Shown: positions 7,296 through 18,537 of the stretch, in pieces
Layout: each line of letters opens with the position of its first letter
Numbering within the stretch: position 1 is the stretch's first letter
The notes under the pieces: model-generated
What the model was told of the DNA's origin: nothing
Database searches by the model: none
Seen by the model: only the letters and a program-made list of their open reading frames with translations
DNA from: Actinomadura rupiterrae
Lineage (GTDB): Bacteria > Actinomycetota > Actinomycetes > Streptosporangiales > Streptosporangiaceae
Direction: 5' to 3'
Assembly: GCF_024172125.1 (NCBI RefSeq)
Contig: NZ_JAMZEA010000002.1
Location: 434,001 to 498,000, forward strand
Length of the DNA stretch: 64,000 nt
Translations under genes and position numbers: made by a program

Positions 7296-8292
7296 CGAAA
7301 TTCAGCTTCCTGTTGATGTCGCCCGGAGGCGGGACGTTGCTGTGCTCGTCTTCCTGCTGTTGTCCGAAACCCGCGCCCAGCTTGGTGCCGCTGGCTACCG
7401 CAGGATCCTTCGCACCGTACTTGAAGGACTCGACCGGGCCCTTCCCGTCCTTGATGGCCTTGCGCGCACGCTTGCCGTCCTCGACGAGGTCCTTGCCCAG
7501 CCCTCCCTTGCCGAGCGCCGTGCTGCCGCCCTTGCCGGTGAGCTTCCACACCGACGCCGCGCGCAGATCCTTCATCTTGGCCAGGATGCGGCGCAACGCC
7601 GTCGACATCTTCCTGAAGATGGCCAGGACCTTCTGAATGATCCTGGCGCCTCGTCCGACGGCGACGGCCGCCTCAGCGGTCGTGGCGCCGGCTGCCGCCA
7701 CCTCACTGCTGCCAAGCGACGGAATCGCGGCTGCCTGCGCTGCCAGCCAGGTGATGATCAGCCACTCGACGAACTGCGAGATCAGGTCCTTGATCAGCGA
7801 CATCGCCGTATCGCACACTGCGGCGGTCAACGCCAGTAGGCCTTTGACGTCGCCAATGGCATTGGCGGTGTCGCGGGTGCCTTGGATGAACTCCGCGATG
7901 CGCTGCTTGCCCAGCTCGCTGGCCGGTCCCGCCCAAGCCACCAGATCGGCTTCGAGGGACTTGGACATGTCGTCGGCCAGTCCGTTGAGATCCTTGGCCA
8001 CCTTGTCCCACTCGCCGCGGTGGTCGCTGATCTTGCCGTCGTCGCCGGTCACCCAGGTGAGCATGTCGTGCAGCGGCTTGACCACATCGATCAGGAACCC
8101 GACGCCCGCGGAGACGAGTGCGCCGAGCGGGTCCAGCCACGCCGTGTACCCGGTATAGCCGAGATCGGCGATATCGCCTGCCAGCGAGCTGAAGTCTTCG
8201 TTCTTGTAGTGATTGATGCCCTTGGCGACTTGGCTCCAGCCCGGGACGTTGCCTTCCCCGGCCTTGTACGGGTCGTCGAAGATCCCACCCAT
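7288..8292 (-). CDS. Large WXG100-like alpha-helical protein, possible type VII secretion substrate
   Basis: A 334-residue, mostly helical protein. Residues about 50-75 and 165-190 are hydrophobic amphipathic stretches. A W-A-G triplet (W120) sits between two helices (EWDKVAKDLNGLADDMSKS, then ELGKQRIAEFIQG), as in WXG100-type hairpins. The C-terminal third is basic (KKGG-rich, KRARKAIKDGKG) and ends in a polar tail. No known toxin domain is apparent. ATG 8292 has a GGCAGG ribosome site about 9 bases upstream. GTG 8298, which overlaps the preceding stop as GTGA, is the alternative. Its neighbours (EspC-like helical protein, YbaB, PH-like membrane protein) suggest export or regulation by a type VII system elsewhere in the genome. 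Confidence 0.7.
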   Translation of the reverse strand: MGGIFDDPYKAGEGNVPGWSQVAKGINHYKNEDFSSLAGDIADLGYTGYTAWLDPLGALVSAGVGFLIDVVKPLHDMLTWVTGDDGKISDHRGEWDKVAKDLNGLADDMSKSLEADLVAWAGPASELGKQRIAEFIQGTRDTANAIGDVKGLLALTAAVCDTAMSLIKDLISQFVEWLIITWLAAQAAAIPSLGSSEVAAAGATTAEAAVAVGRGARIIQKVLAIFRKMSTALRRILAKMKDLRAASVWKLTGKGGSTALGKGGLGKDLVEDGKRARKAIKDGKGPVESFKYGAKDPAVASGTKLGAGFGQQQEDEHSNVPPPGDINRKLNFGV

Positions 8293-8294
8293 GA

Positions 8295-8636
8295 TCACGC
8301 ACCTGCCGGTTTGGGAGTGTCCTTCAGATCGTTCTCCAGCGCCGAGATCCGGTCCAAAATCGCTTGGTTCGCGCCGGCGTAGGTCTTGGCGGTCTCCTCC
8401 ATGCCGCTTTCAATGGCCGTGAGAGTCCCATTCAGCAAGGTCAGATGCTCGTTGATCTGGCCTACCGCGTCGCTGTAGTCATCGGAGAAGAACATGCCTC
8501 CGACCGCGCCCCATTCGTGGCCGCTGATGTGGATGGCTTTGGCCGCGGACTGGATCTCGCGCCCCTTGTCGCTCATCTTGTCGACGTTCTCAGCCGCCTG
8601 GAGAAGCTTCTCGACGTTGTGCACGGTTTCTGTCAT
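8295..8636 (-). CDS. EspC/WXG100-like small helical protein
   Basis: A 113-residue protein forming two long predicted helices around a central HEWGAVGGMFF turn (W42, G43). The second helix holds HLTLLNGTLTAIESGMEETAKTY. This length and W-G turn fit the EspC (DUF2580)/WXG100 superfamily of type VII secretion-associated proteins, which form helical hairpins and are exported as dimers. A YxxxD/E export tag is not clear: the nearest tyrosine reads YAGAN. ATG 8636 overlaps the upstream YbaB stop as ATGA, so the genes are coupled. Confidence 0.72.
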   Translation of the reverse strand: MTETVHNVEKLLQAAENVDKMSDKGREIQSAAKAIHISGHEWGAVGGMFFSDDYSDAVGQINEHLTLLNGTLTAIESGMEETAKTYAGANQAILDRISALENDLKDTPKPAGA

Positions 8637-9010
8637 CAGGCGTCCTCGCGGGGCGGGGTGGGGAGGCGGGACTCCACGAGGGCCTGGACGTCCATGCCGG
8701 CGGGGGCGAGGGGGGCGACGGCCGCGGCCATCCGGCGGGACACGTCGGCGCTGGCGGCGGCGATGGTGCTCATGAGGGTCGCCGACAACTGCTGCGCGCT
8801 CTGCCGCATCGCGCGTTCGCTGAGGTTGATGTCGGTGATGGCGCCACCAGGGGCGACGGTGACTGTGACGTTTCCATCCGCTGACTGCGCCGTGCTGCGC
8901 ATGGCGGCTACCTGCTCACGCATCTCCGCATAGCGTTCCAGCTTCTCTTTGGCGTCCTTGGTCAGGTTCTCCAAAGCCTTCTCGATGGCTTCGGGAGACT
9001 GATCGAACAC
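8636..9010 (-). CDS. YbaB/EbfC-family nucleoid-associated protein
   Basis: A 124-residue protein with an N-terminal helix (IEKALENLTKDAKEKLERYAEM), then VTVTVAPGGAITDINLSERAMR, which is the YbaB strand-turn-helix core. The family binds DNA as a dimer. This copy is not beside dnaX/recR, where the housekeeping ybaB lies. Its placement as first gene of an operon with EspC/WXG-like proteins is a recurrent actinomycete arrangement whose purpose is unclear. The gene follows a strong dyad at 9052-9068. GTG/ATG alternatives inside are unlikely, since the domain begins at the start chosen. Confidence 0.85.
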   Translation of the reverse strand: MFDQSPEAIEKALENLTKDAKEKLERYAEMREQVAAMRSTAQSADGNVTVTVAPGGAITDINLSERAMRQSAQQLSATLMSTIAAASADVSRRMAAAVAPLAPAGMDVQALVESRLPTPPREDA

Positions 9011-9051
9011 AGTTCGCCCCCGGGGGGAAGGTAAGGGTGAGGCGTGAGAGC

Positions 9052-9068
9052 GTAAACGATCGGTTTAC
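9052..9068. promoter_or_regulatory. Dyad upstream of the YbaB operon
   Basis: GTAAAC (9052-9057), 5 bases, GTTTAC (9063-9068): a perfect 6+6 inverted repeat lying 42 bases before the YbaB start in an otherwise unstructured gap. It is a probable operator for the leftward operon. The regulator is unknown. Confidence 0.5.
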
Positions 9069-9098
9069 CTGAGTGCAAGGTAGTGATGACCTTGAGTG

Positions 9099-10232
9099 TC
9101 AGGCGGAGGAGAGGGCGGCGTCGATGGCCTCGGGGGCGAGGGTGTGGTCGAGGACCATGGCGGCGCAGCCGGTGAGGCCCGCCAGCTCGCCGAGGCGGCT
9201 CGGCTCGATGCGGAGGGTGCGGGTGGCGAGGGCGGTGGCGCGCCGGTAGACGACCTCGCGGACGCCCGCGACCAGCGGTTCGTACGCGGCGGTGAGGTCG
9301 CCGCCGAGGATGACGACGGCCGGGTTCAGGATGTTCACGGCGGCGGCGATGACCTCGCCGAGGCGGCGGCCCGCGTCCCGGACGAGCAGGACGGCCTCCG
9401 CGTCGCCCTCCTGCGCGCGCGATACGAGGGTCGGCAGGTCGGGGGCGCTGGACAGGGCGACGAGCGCCGCGCCTCCCGCGACCGCTTCGACGCAGTCGAG
9501 GTTGCCGCAGCGGCAGGTGACGCCCGGGCCGTTCGCGACGGGGATGTGGCCGAGCTCGCCCGCGGCGCCCTGCGCGCCGCGCTGGATGCGCCCGCCGGAG
9601 ACCAGGCCCGCGCCGATGCCGGTGGAGACCTTGACGAGCAGCATGTCCGCGACGTCCGGGTGGTGGACGCGGTGCTCGCCGAGCGCGGCGACGTTGACCT
9701 CGTTGTCCAGCAGGACGGGCACGCCGAAGCGCTCCGACAGGGGACCGGTGTCCCAGAGCGCGAAGTCGGCCGGGTCGGGCGCGCCGATCCCGACGCCGCG
9801 CACGGCTGATTCGGGCAGGCCGCAACCGGCGAGGAGGTCCGTCCACTGCTGGACGAGGGCGGGCAGCGCCACCTCGGGAAGCCGTCCGGGCGGCAGGTCG
9901 GCGTCGGTGCGGCGCAGGATCGTCCCGGCGAGGTCGCAGACCGCGAGCTGGCCACGGGATTGGCCGAGATTGGCCACCAGGATCGCGCCGCCCGCCGCGT
10001 CGAACGCCAGCCGCGCGGGCGGACGCCCGCCCGTGGACGGCCCGTCGGCGTGCTCGACCAGCAGCCCGTGCGCGATCAGCTCGGTGACCCGCGCGGCGAC
10101 CGCCGGACGGGACAGCCCGGTCACGCGGGCCAGCTCGGCGCGCGTGGCGACCCCGTCCTCGCGGACGAGTCGCAGCACGTCCCCGCAGGTGGCGGGGCGA
10201 CGCGCGGTCGGGTAGGCGGGCCGGTGGGACAT
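9099..10232 (-). CDS. ROK-family transcriptional repressor
   Basis: A 377-residue regulator. An N-terminal winged helix (GDVLRLVREDGVATRAELA, then GLSRPAVAARVTELI) is followed by a sugar-kinase-fold ROK domain. The ROK zinc site is visible as H229 with CRCGNLDC (C240, C242, C247). ROK repressors sense sugars or phosphosugars. The gene is divergent from edd-glk-eda, so it most likely controls glucose/gluconate catabolism. The catalytic-type EIGH/DN region (LLDNEVNVAALGE) is retained, so a kinase function cannot be ruled out, but the DNA-binding domain argues for a regulator. ATG 10232 is chosen. A TTG at 10244 would add four residues. Confidence 0.92.
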   Translation of the reverse strand: MSHRPAYPTARRPATCGDVLRLVREDGVATRAELARVTGLSRPAVAARVTELIAHGLLVEHADGPSTGGRPPARLAFDAAGGAILVANLGQSRGQLAVCDLAGTILRRTDADLPPGRLPEVALPALVQQWTDLLAGCGLPESAVRGVGIGAPDPADFALWDTGPLSERFGVPVLLDNEVNVAALGEHRVHHPDVADMLLVKVSTGIGAGLVSGGRIQRGAQGAAGELGHIPVANGPGVTCRCGNLDCVEAVAGGAALVALSSAPDLPTLVSRAQEGDAEAVLLVRDAGRRLGEVIAAAVNILNPAVVILGGDLTAAYEPLVAGVREVVYRRATALATRTLRIEPSRLGELAGLTGCAAMVLDHTLAPEAIDAALSSA

Positions 10233-10470
10233 CGGATCATCCAAGCATGGACGCGGGACCGCGGCGAGCGCGGCCGGACGGAAGCCGCGACGAACGCGGC
10301 CGGACGCGGGCGGACGCGGTCGCCACGAGCGCGTTCCGGGAGTTCTGCACGTCGATTTCGTGCCGACGGGAAACTTCTGTAAAGATTACTGCGTAAGTAT
10401 GGTGACTTGGATGACCTATCACCGCTAGGTTGCGTGTGTCGATGTACGTCCCCCTCGGCTGGAGCCCCTG
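10233..10470. promoter_or_regulatory. Divergent control region between ROK repressor and edd
   Basis: A 238-base gap. Visible elements are GCACG/CGTGC arms at 10347-10351 and 10359-10363, and TTAC/GTAA arms at 10386-10389 and 10393-10396 in an AT-rich patch that would suit a promoter or operator. Neither dyad is long, so site assignment is tentative. Confidence 0.4.
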
Positions 10471-12297
10471 ATGAGCGCCTCCCCGCATCCCGTCGTCGCG
10501 CGGGTCACCGAGCGGATCGCCGCACGCAGCGCCGACCGCCGCGCCGCCTACCTGGCCCGGATCGCCGATGCCCGCACGCAGGGCCCGGCACGCGGCGGCC
10601 TCGGCTGCGCGAACCTCGCGCACGGCTTCGCCGCCTGCGCCCCCGACGTGAAGCTCCAGCTCCGCGGGGACGTCGCGCCGAACATCGCGATCGTGTCGTC
10701 CTACAACGACATGCTGTCCGCGCACGCGCCGCTGAAGGACTACCCGGACCTGCTCAAGGCCGCCGTGGCCGGGGCGGGCGGCACGGCGCAGTTCGCCGGG
10801 GGAGTGCCCGCGATGTGCGACGGCATCACGCAGGGCCGCGCCGGGATGGAGCTGTCGCTGTTCAGCCGGGACGTGATCGCGATGGCCACGGCGGTCGCGC
10901 TGTCCCACGACATGTTCGACGGCGCGCTGCTGCTCGGCGTCTGCGACAAGATCGTCCCCGGCCTGGTGATCGGCGCGCTGTCGTTCGGGCACCTGCCCGC
11001 GGTCCTCGTTCCCGCCGGGCCGATGGCGTCGGGGCTGCCGAACGCCCAGAAGGCCGCGATCCGCAAGAGGTTCGCCGCCGGGGAGATCGGCCGGGACGAG
11101 TTGCTCGCCGCCGAGGCGCAGTCGTACCACTCGTCCGGGACCTGCACGTTCTACGGCACCGCGAACTCCAACCAGCTGCTCATGGAGGTCATGGGCCTGC
11201 ACCTGCCGGGCGCGAGCTTCGTCCCGCCGCACACCGGGCTGCGCGACGTGCTGACCCGCGCCGCCGGACGCCGCATCGTCGAGCTGACCGACCTGCGCGG
11301 CCGGGAGTACGCGCCGATCGGCGAGCTGCTGGACGAGCGCGCCTTCGTCAACGGCGTCGTCGCGCTGCTGGCGACCGGCGGGTCCACCAACCACACGCTG
11401 CACCTGGTCGCCATGGCCGCCGCCGCGGGCATCGAGCTGACCTGGGACGACTTCGACGAGCTGTCCCGCGTCACGCCGCTGCTGACCCGGCTGTACCCGA
11501 ACGGCACCGCCGACGTGAACCACTTCCACGCGGCCGGCGGCACCGGCTTCCTCATCCGCGAGCTGGTCGCCGCGGGCCTCGTCCACGGCGACGCCCGGAC
11601 GGTCGGCGGCGCGTCCCTGGCCGAGTACGCGGTCGTCCCGAGCCTCGGCGACGACGGCGAGGCGACCTGGACGGACGCGCCCGAGACGTCCGGCGACGCG
11701 TCCGTCCTGCGCCCGGTCGCCGAGCCGTTCGACGAGCACGGCGGCCTGCACACCGTCAACGGCAACCTCGGCCGCGCGGTCGTGAAGGTGTCGGCGGTCG
11801 CGCACGAGCGCCGCACCGTCGAGGCGCCCGCGCGCGTCTTCGGCTCGCAGGACGAGCTCCAGGCCGCGTTCGCCGCCGGCGAGCTGGACGGCCGGGACGT
11901 CGTCGCGGTCGTCCGGTTCCAGGGGCCGAGCGCGAACGGGATGCCGGAGCTGCACAAGCTCACCCCGCCGCTCTCGGTCCTCCAGGACCGCGGGCAGAAG
12001 GTGGCACTCGTCACAGACGGGCGGATGTCCGGCGCGTCCGGCTCCGTCCCTGCGGCGATTCACGTGTCCCCGGAGGCCGCGGCGGGCGGTCCGCTCGCGC
12101 GCGTGCGCGATGGGGACGTGATACGGCTGGATGCCGACAAGGGGCTCCTGGAAGTCCTGGTCCCGGACGCCGAGCTCGCCGCGCGCGAGCCCGCCGCCAT
12201 GCCGTCCGAGACGGTGTCCGGGACGGGCCGGGAGCTGTTCGGGGCGTTCCGGCGGACCGTCGGCCCCGCCGAGCGCGGCGCGGGCGTGTTCGGCTGA
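10471..12297 (+). CDS. edd: Phosphogluconate dehydratase (Entner-Doudoroff)
   Basis: A 608-residue enzyme of the IlvD/Edd family, at the full family length. It dehydrates 6-phosphogluconate to 2-keto-3-deoxy-6-phosphogluconate. Blocks seen are [10 protein letters not shown] (C116), [11 protein letters not shown] (C158) and [14 protein letters not shown] (C225), which supply the [4Fe-4S] ligands of the family, and [18 protein letters not shown] near the C terminus. The TFYGTANSN form is characteristic of Edd rather than dihydroxy-acid dehydratase. It is the first gene of an edd-glk-eda operon with all three steps present. Glucose-6-phosphate dehydrogenase and lactonase are not in the window. 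Confidence 0.96.
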   Translation: MSASPHPVVARVTERIAARSADRRAAYLARIADARTQGPARGGLGCANLAHGFAACAPDVKLQLRGDVAPNIAIVSSYNDMLSAHAPLKDYPDLLKAAVAGAGGTAQFAGGVPAMCDGITQGRAGMELSLFSRDVIAMATAVALSHDMFDGALLLGVCDKIVPGLVIGALSFGHLPAVLVPAGPMASGLPNAQKAAIRKRFAAGEIGRDELLAAEAQSYHSSGTCTFYGTANSNQLLMEVMGLHLPGASFVPPHTGLRDVLTRAAGRRIVELTDLRGREYAPIGELLDERAFVNGVVALLATGGSTNHTLHLVAMAAAAGIELTWDDFDELSRVTPLLTRLYPNGTADVNHFHAAGGTGFLIRELVAAGLVHGDARTVGGASLAEYAVVPSLGDDGEATWTDAPETSGDASVLRPVAEPFDEHGGLHTVNGNLGRAVVKVSAVAHERRTVEAPARVFGSQDELQAAFAAGELDGRDVVAVVRFQGPSANGMPELHKLTPPLSVLQDRGQKVALVTDGRMSGASGSVPAAIHVSPEAAAGGPLARVRDGDVIRLDADKGLLEVLVPDAELAAREPAAMPSETVSGTGRELFGAFRRTVGPAERGAGVFG

Positions 12298-12322
12298 GCC
12301 GCCCGCAGCGAGGAGGATTCTG

Positions 12323-13282
12323 ATGACGACGCCGTGGCTGGTCGCCGACGTGGGCGGCACCAACGCGCGGTTCGCGCTGGTGGACGGCCCGGGCGCCGCG
12401 CCCGAGCGGGTCGTGTCGCTGCCCACCCGGGAGCACACCGGCCTCGCCGAGGCCGCGGCCGCCTACCTGGCCGGGCACGCCGGGGGAGCGCGGCCGTCCG
12501 CCGCCTGCCTGGCCGTCGCCGGGCCGGTCGCGGACGGACGGATCCACCTGACGAACGCGGGCTGGGCCGCCGACACCGTCGAGCGCGCCCGCGCCCACCT
12601 CGGCATCGACCGCCTCACCGTGATCAACGACTTCGAGGCGCTGGCCTGGTCGCTCCCCGGGCTCGGGCCGGACGACCTGCTGGCCGTCGGCGGCGCGCTC
12701 CCGCCCGCCGACGGACCGCGCGCCGTGCTGGGACCGGGCACCGGCCTCGGGGTGGCGGGCCTGGTCCCGGTGCCGGGCGGCGGCTGGGTGCCGGTCGCCG
12801 GCGAGGGCGGCCACGTGGACGTCCCGGCGGGCACCGACCGCGAGATCGAGATCATGCGGCTGCTGCGCGCCGAGCTGGGTGTCGCGAACGCCGAGTACCT
12901 GCTGTCCGGCGACGGCCTGGCCCGGACGTACCGGCTGCTGGCGATGCTGAACGGCGCCCGCGTCCAGCCGCTGACCGCCGCGATGATCGTGGAGCGCAGG
13001 GACGACCCGGCCTGCGCCGAGGCGCTCGCGCTGTTCTGCGGGCTGCTCGGCTCGTTCGCCGGGAACGCCGCGCTGACCCTCGGCGCGCGCGGCGGCGTCT
13101 ACCTCGCGGGCGGCATCCTGCCGCGCATCCCCGGCGTCCTGGAGGCGAGCGACTTCCGCCGCCGGTTCGAGGACAAGCCGCCGGTCACCGACTTCCTCAA
13201 GGCGATCCCGACCGCCCTGATCGTCCACCCGTATCCGGCCCTGGTCGGCGCGGCCCTCCGCCTGGCCCACGAGACCTCCTGA
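12323..13282 (+). CDS. glk: Glucokinase (Glk family)
   Basis: A 319-residue cytoplasmic kinase that phosphorylates glucose with ATP. The phosphate-binding motif ADVGGTNARF is at 8-17, followed by NDFEALAWSLPGL (sugar-binding ND), LGPGTGLGVAGLV and GEGGHVDV. This is the E. coli Glk type, not the ROK glucokinase common in actinomycetes. ATG 12323 follows AGGAGG by a suitable gap. It lies 25 bases after edd and 28 before eda, so the operon supplies both sugar activation and the Entner-Doudoroff steps. Confidence 0.95.
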   Translation: MTTPWLVADVGGTNARFALVDGPGAAPERVVSLPTREHTGLAEAAAAYLAGHAGGARPSAACLAVAGPVADGRIHLTNAGWAADTVERARAHLGIDRLTVINDFEALAWSLPGLGPDDLLAVGGALPPADGPRAVLGPGTGLGVAGLVPVPGGGWVPVAGEGGHVDVPAGTDREIEIMRLLRAELGVANAEYLLSGDGLARTYRLLAMLNGARVQPLTAAMIVERRDDPACAEALALFCGLLGSFAGNAALTLGARGGVYLAGGILPRIPGVLEASDFRRRFEDKPPVTDFLKAIPTALIVHPYPALVGAALRLAHETS

Positions 13283-13310
13283 CCACCACCCCGCCCCTAG
13301 TGGAGATGGC

Positions 13311-13934
13311 ATGAACGCCCGCGAACTGCTCGACCTCGCCCCGGTCGTCCCCGTCGTCGTGCTGGACGACGCGGACGCCGCCGTCCCGCTCGCCCGCGCG
13401 CTGGTCGCGGGCGGCCTGCGCGCGATCGAGGTGACGCTGCGCACGGACGCCGCCATCGCCGCGATCGAGCGGATCGCCGCCGAGGTGCCGGACGCCGTGG
13501 TCGGCGCGGGCACGGTGGTCACGCCGTCCGACGCCCGGCGCTCGCTGGCCGCGGGCGCGAAGTTCCTGGTCAGCCCCGGCTGCACGCCTGCCCTGCGGGA
13601 CGCGATGACCGAGACCGGGCTGCCGTTCCTGCCCGGGGTGTCCAGCGCGTCCGAGGCGATGGCGCTGCTGGAGCACGGCATCACCGAGATGAAGTTCTTC
13701 CCGGCCGAGGCGGCCGGAGGCACCGCCTACCTGAAGTCGCTCGGCGGGCCGCTGCCGCAGATCCGGTTCTGCCCGACCGGCGGGATCACGCCCGAGTCGG
13801 CGTCCCGCTACCTCGCGCTGCCGAACGTCGGCTGCGTCGGCGGCAGCTGGCTCACCCCGGCGGACGCCGTCCGCGCGGGCGACTGGGACCGCATCGAGTC
13901 CCTCGCGAAGCAGGCCGCCGCCCTGGCGGCCTGA
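13311..13934 (+). CDS. eda: KDPG aldolase
   Basis: A 207-residue aldolase that splits 2-keto-3-deoxy-6-phosphogluconate into pyruvate and glyceraldehyde 3-phosphate. The Schiff-base lysine is K128 (EMKFFPAE), with the conserved E40/R44 block (IEVTLRT), VGAGTV and FLVSPG also present. Length equals the family norm. It is the last gene of the operon and is followed by a 13-bp hairpin. The aldolase may also act on 4-hydroxy-2-oxoglutarate, but the neighbours fix its main role. Confidence 0.96.
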   Translation: MNARELLDLAPVVPVVVLDDADAAVPLARALVAGGLRAIEVTLRTDAAIAAIERIAAEVPDAVVGAGTVVTPSDARRSLAAGAKFLVSPGCTPALRDAMTETGLPFLPGVSSASEAMALLEHGITEMKFFPAEAAGGTAYLKSLGGPLPQIRFCPTGGITPESASRYLALPNVGCVGGSWLTPADAVRAGDWDRIESLAKQAAALAA

Positions 13935-13942
13935 CAAGGACC

Positions 13943-13984
13943 CGCGGCCTCCCGGCCCACGGGGGTGGGGACCGGGAGGCCGCG
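13943..13984. terminator. Bidirectional hairpin terminator after eda
   Basis: A perfect 13-bp inverted repeat (13943-13955 and 13972-13984) with a 16-base G-rich loop lies between the convergent eda and DUF1707 genes, so it can serve both. Confidence 0.8.
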
Positions 13985-14007
13985 TACTACTTCCCGTCGA
14001 AGCCTCG

Positions 14008-14643
14008 TCAATGGGACGTGCGGCGGTGCCGGCGCGTGCGGACCAGCAGCGCCAGCGCCCGCACGATCCACAGGATCATCACCACGTGGAACACGGCGAG
14101 CAGCGCCGTGCCGACGCCCGCGCTGAGCGCCACCACGCCGAACAGGACGGCGAGCACCGGGAAGACCACCGGCCGCCGGTGGTGCCCGCGGAACGCCGGA
14201 TGCCCCGCGCCCACCCACACGGGCGGACGTCCCGGAACCCACATCGGCGCCGGCCCCCGCCGTCCGCGGTGGCCGTGCGGACCGCGGCGCCCGTGCCCGA
14301 ACGGGCCGGGCCCGAAGGACACCGGAACCGCGACGGGCTCCCGCTCGGGGGCGGGGAGCCCGTTCGGTTCCGGCAGGTCCCGGACGACGTGCCGCAGGTC
14401 GGCGAGCGTCCTGGCGGCGAGCGCCGCGCCGAGCCGCTCGTCCAGCTCGCCGCGGTCGATCCGTCCGGCCGCGAAGTGCTCGTGCAGTGCGAGCGCGACC
14501 GCGTCCCGCTCGGCGTCCCCGACCCGCAGCGCGTCCCGCCCGGACGCCCGCGCACCTGCGGGCTGCGCGGGCTGCGGTGTGCCTGCGTTCCGCGCGGGTG
14601 GCGGTGCGCCTGCGTTCTCGGGGTGGGGGGTGTTGGAGGGCAC
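14008..14643 (-). CDS. DUF1707 domain protein with two membrane segments
   Basis: A 211-residue protein. An N-terminal Pro/Ala-rich lead is followed by a DUF1707 domain (DALRVGDAERDAVALALHEH, then GRIDRGELDERLGAALAARTLADL), a His/Gly/Arg/Pro-rich linker, and two membrane helices near the C terminus (FPVLAVLFGVVALSAGVGTA and VFHVVMILWIVRALALLV). DUF1707 is a small actinobacterial domain of unknown activity, often fused to membrane parts. GTG 14643 has GAGGAG five bases upstream. Another GTG at 14649 overlaps the PadR stop. It forms an operon with the PadR gene and may be the target whose level that regulator adjusts. Confidence 0.82.
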   Translation of the reverse strand: MPSNTPHPENAGAPPPARNAGTPQPAQPAGARASGRDALRVGDAERDAVALALHEHFAAGRIDRGELDERLGAALAARTLADLRHVVRDLPEPNGLPAPEREPVAVPVSFGPGPFGHGRRGPHGHRGRRGPAPMWVPGRPPVWVGAGHPAFRGHHRRPVVFPVLAVLFGVVALSAGVGTALLAVFHVVMILWIVRALALLVRTRRHRRTSH

Positions 14644-14645
14644 GG

Positions 14646-15290
14646 TCACTCCTCGGGGGTGGACGGGGCGCCGGGGGCGTCCTCGGCGAGGATGCGGTAG
14701 AGGTCGCGGCGGGCGGTCGTGAGGATCTCGACGGCGCGCCCGACGCCGTCCGGCCCGCCGGAGCGGAGCACCTCCATGGCGGCCGCGCCGGTGCCGGCGA
14801 CGGCCTTGAACAGCTCCGGGACGCCCTCGCCGAACTCGGGGGCCATCCGCGCCCACGGCTCGGCCAGCTCGTCGGCGTGCTCGCCCGCGTACGCGCGGCC
14901 CTCGTCGGTGAGGTGGAAGACGCGCCGGCCGCCGTCCTCCTCGGACGCGACCAGGCCCTCGTCGGCGAGCTGCTGGAGCGCGGGGTAGACCGCGCCCGGG
15001 CTCGGCCGCCACGCGCCGCCGCTGCGCTCGGCGATCTCCTGGATCACCTGGTAGCCGTTGCGCGGCTGCTCGGCGAGCAGCGCCAGGATCGCCGCCCGCA
15101 CGTCGCCCTTGCGGGCCCGTCCGCCGGGACCGCCGAACCGGCCGCGCTTCCAGGGCGGTCCGCCGGGGCCGAACGGCCCGGGCCCGCCCCAGCGGCTGAA
15201 GTCCTCCCAGGACCGCGGGTCGCCGCCGAACGGCCACCCGCCCGGGCCTCCCGGGCCGCCGTGGCCGCGGAAGCCGTGTCCCCAACCCAT
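14646..15290 (-). CDS. PadR-family transcriptional regulator
   Basis: A 214-residue regulator. Residues 1-60 are a Gly/Pro/Trp/Phe-rich disordered lead (MGWGHGFRGHGGPGGPGGW). The PadR winged helix spans about 60-130 (VRAAILALLAEQPRNGYQVI, then PSPGAVYPALQQLADEGLV), and the C-terminal helical dimerisation part follows. PadR proteins repress neighbours in response to small molecules. ATG 15290 is chosen. The longer open frame upstream runs through the promoter. An operator-like palindrome CGATATATCG lies 51 bases upstream, suggesting autoregulation. Confidence 0.9.
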   Translation of the reverse strand: MGWGHGFRGHGGPGGPGGWPFGGDPRSWEDFSRWGGPGPFGPGGPPWKRGRFGGPGGRARKGDVRAAILALLAEQPRNGYQVIQEIAERSGGAWRPSPGAVYPALQQLADEGLVASEEDGGRRVFHLTDEGRAYAGEHADELAEPWARMAPEFGEGVPELFKAVAGTGAAAMEVLRSGGPDGVGRAVEILTTARRDLYRILAEDAPGAPSTPEE

Positions 15291-15340
15291 GTTCACCACC
15301 GCCTTCTGAGAGATCTCTTTGAACTCTCGCGATACGACAA

Positions 15341-15350
15341 CGATATATCG
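15341..15350. promoter_or_regulatory. Candidate PadR operator
   Basis: CGATATATCG is a perfect 10-bp palindrome in an AT-rich patch (15300-15360) just upstream of the PadR gene. AT-rich dyads of this kind are common PadR sites, but the link here is inferred from position. Confidence 0.55.
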
Positions 15351-15417
15351 AAGACGTTCGGCGGTCCAGGGTGGTTCCCGGCCCCGACGGACGATCAAGG
15401 TCCCGGACCGAGGTATG

Positions 15418-15456
15418 TTGATGTCGAGATAAATTCCAGATAGCTTGATGTCGAGA
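15418..15456. repeat. Direct repeat TTGATGTCGAGA upstream of aconitase
   Basis: The 12-mer occurs at 15418-15429 and 15445-15456, 27 bases apart. Each copy is itself a near-dyad (TTGA, then TCGA-type halves). The pair lies about 230-265 bases before the aconitase start and may be a paired operator for aconitase or for the divergent PadR gene. Confidence 0.55.
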
Positions 15457-15682
15457 GAAAATCGGCGGAAGTTAGGCGAGCCTGAGTCCCGGGCGGGTGG
15501 CGGGGTACGGCAGGATCAAGGGAGGGGCGGACGAGCCCGTCCGACCGGCCCTGAACCGGCCCCGGGTCGCACTCCACGACCGGCCGCTGCCGGCGGGGCG
15601 GCCCCGCCCTACAGAGACGAACATTGAATTCCGCCGCACTCGCGTCCCGGACCGGACGTGCGGCGGTACGGAGGAGGAGTCC
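15457..15682. other. Long aconitase leader
   Basis: About 225 bases between the direct repeat and the aconitase GTG. The sequence is GC-rich. A reading frame is open here but has no domain, and a strong ribosome site (GGAGGAGGAG, 15671-15680) lies only before GTG 15683. I see no riboswitch fold. Confidence 0.45.
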
Positions 15683-18427
<2,745 letters not shown>

Positions 18428-18446
18428 GCGCCACTGCTCGTCCGGA

Positions 18447-18475
18447 CGGGCCGTCCCCATTTCGGGGGCGGCCCG
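18447..18475 (+). terminator. Terminator after aconitase
   Basis: A hairpin with a 12-bp stem (arms 18447-18458 and 18464-18475, one G-T pair) and a 5-base loop ATTTC, 20 bases after the stop. Confidence 0.82.
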
Positions 18476-18537
18476 TTCCGCGTTTCCGGACGTCCGGAAG
18501 CGGCGAATTTCCTTTGAGGTCAAACGAGGGGTATGTG

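Noticed and set aside
15472..15485. Iron-box-like TTAGGCGAGCCTGA upstream of aconitase
   Set aside because: Only about 10 of 19 positions fit the DtxR consensus, far weaker than the efeU site. Not called as a regulator site.
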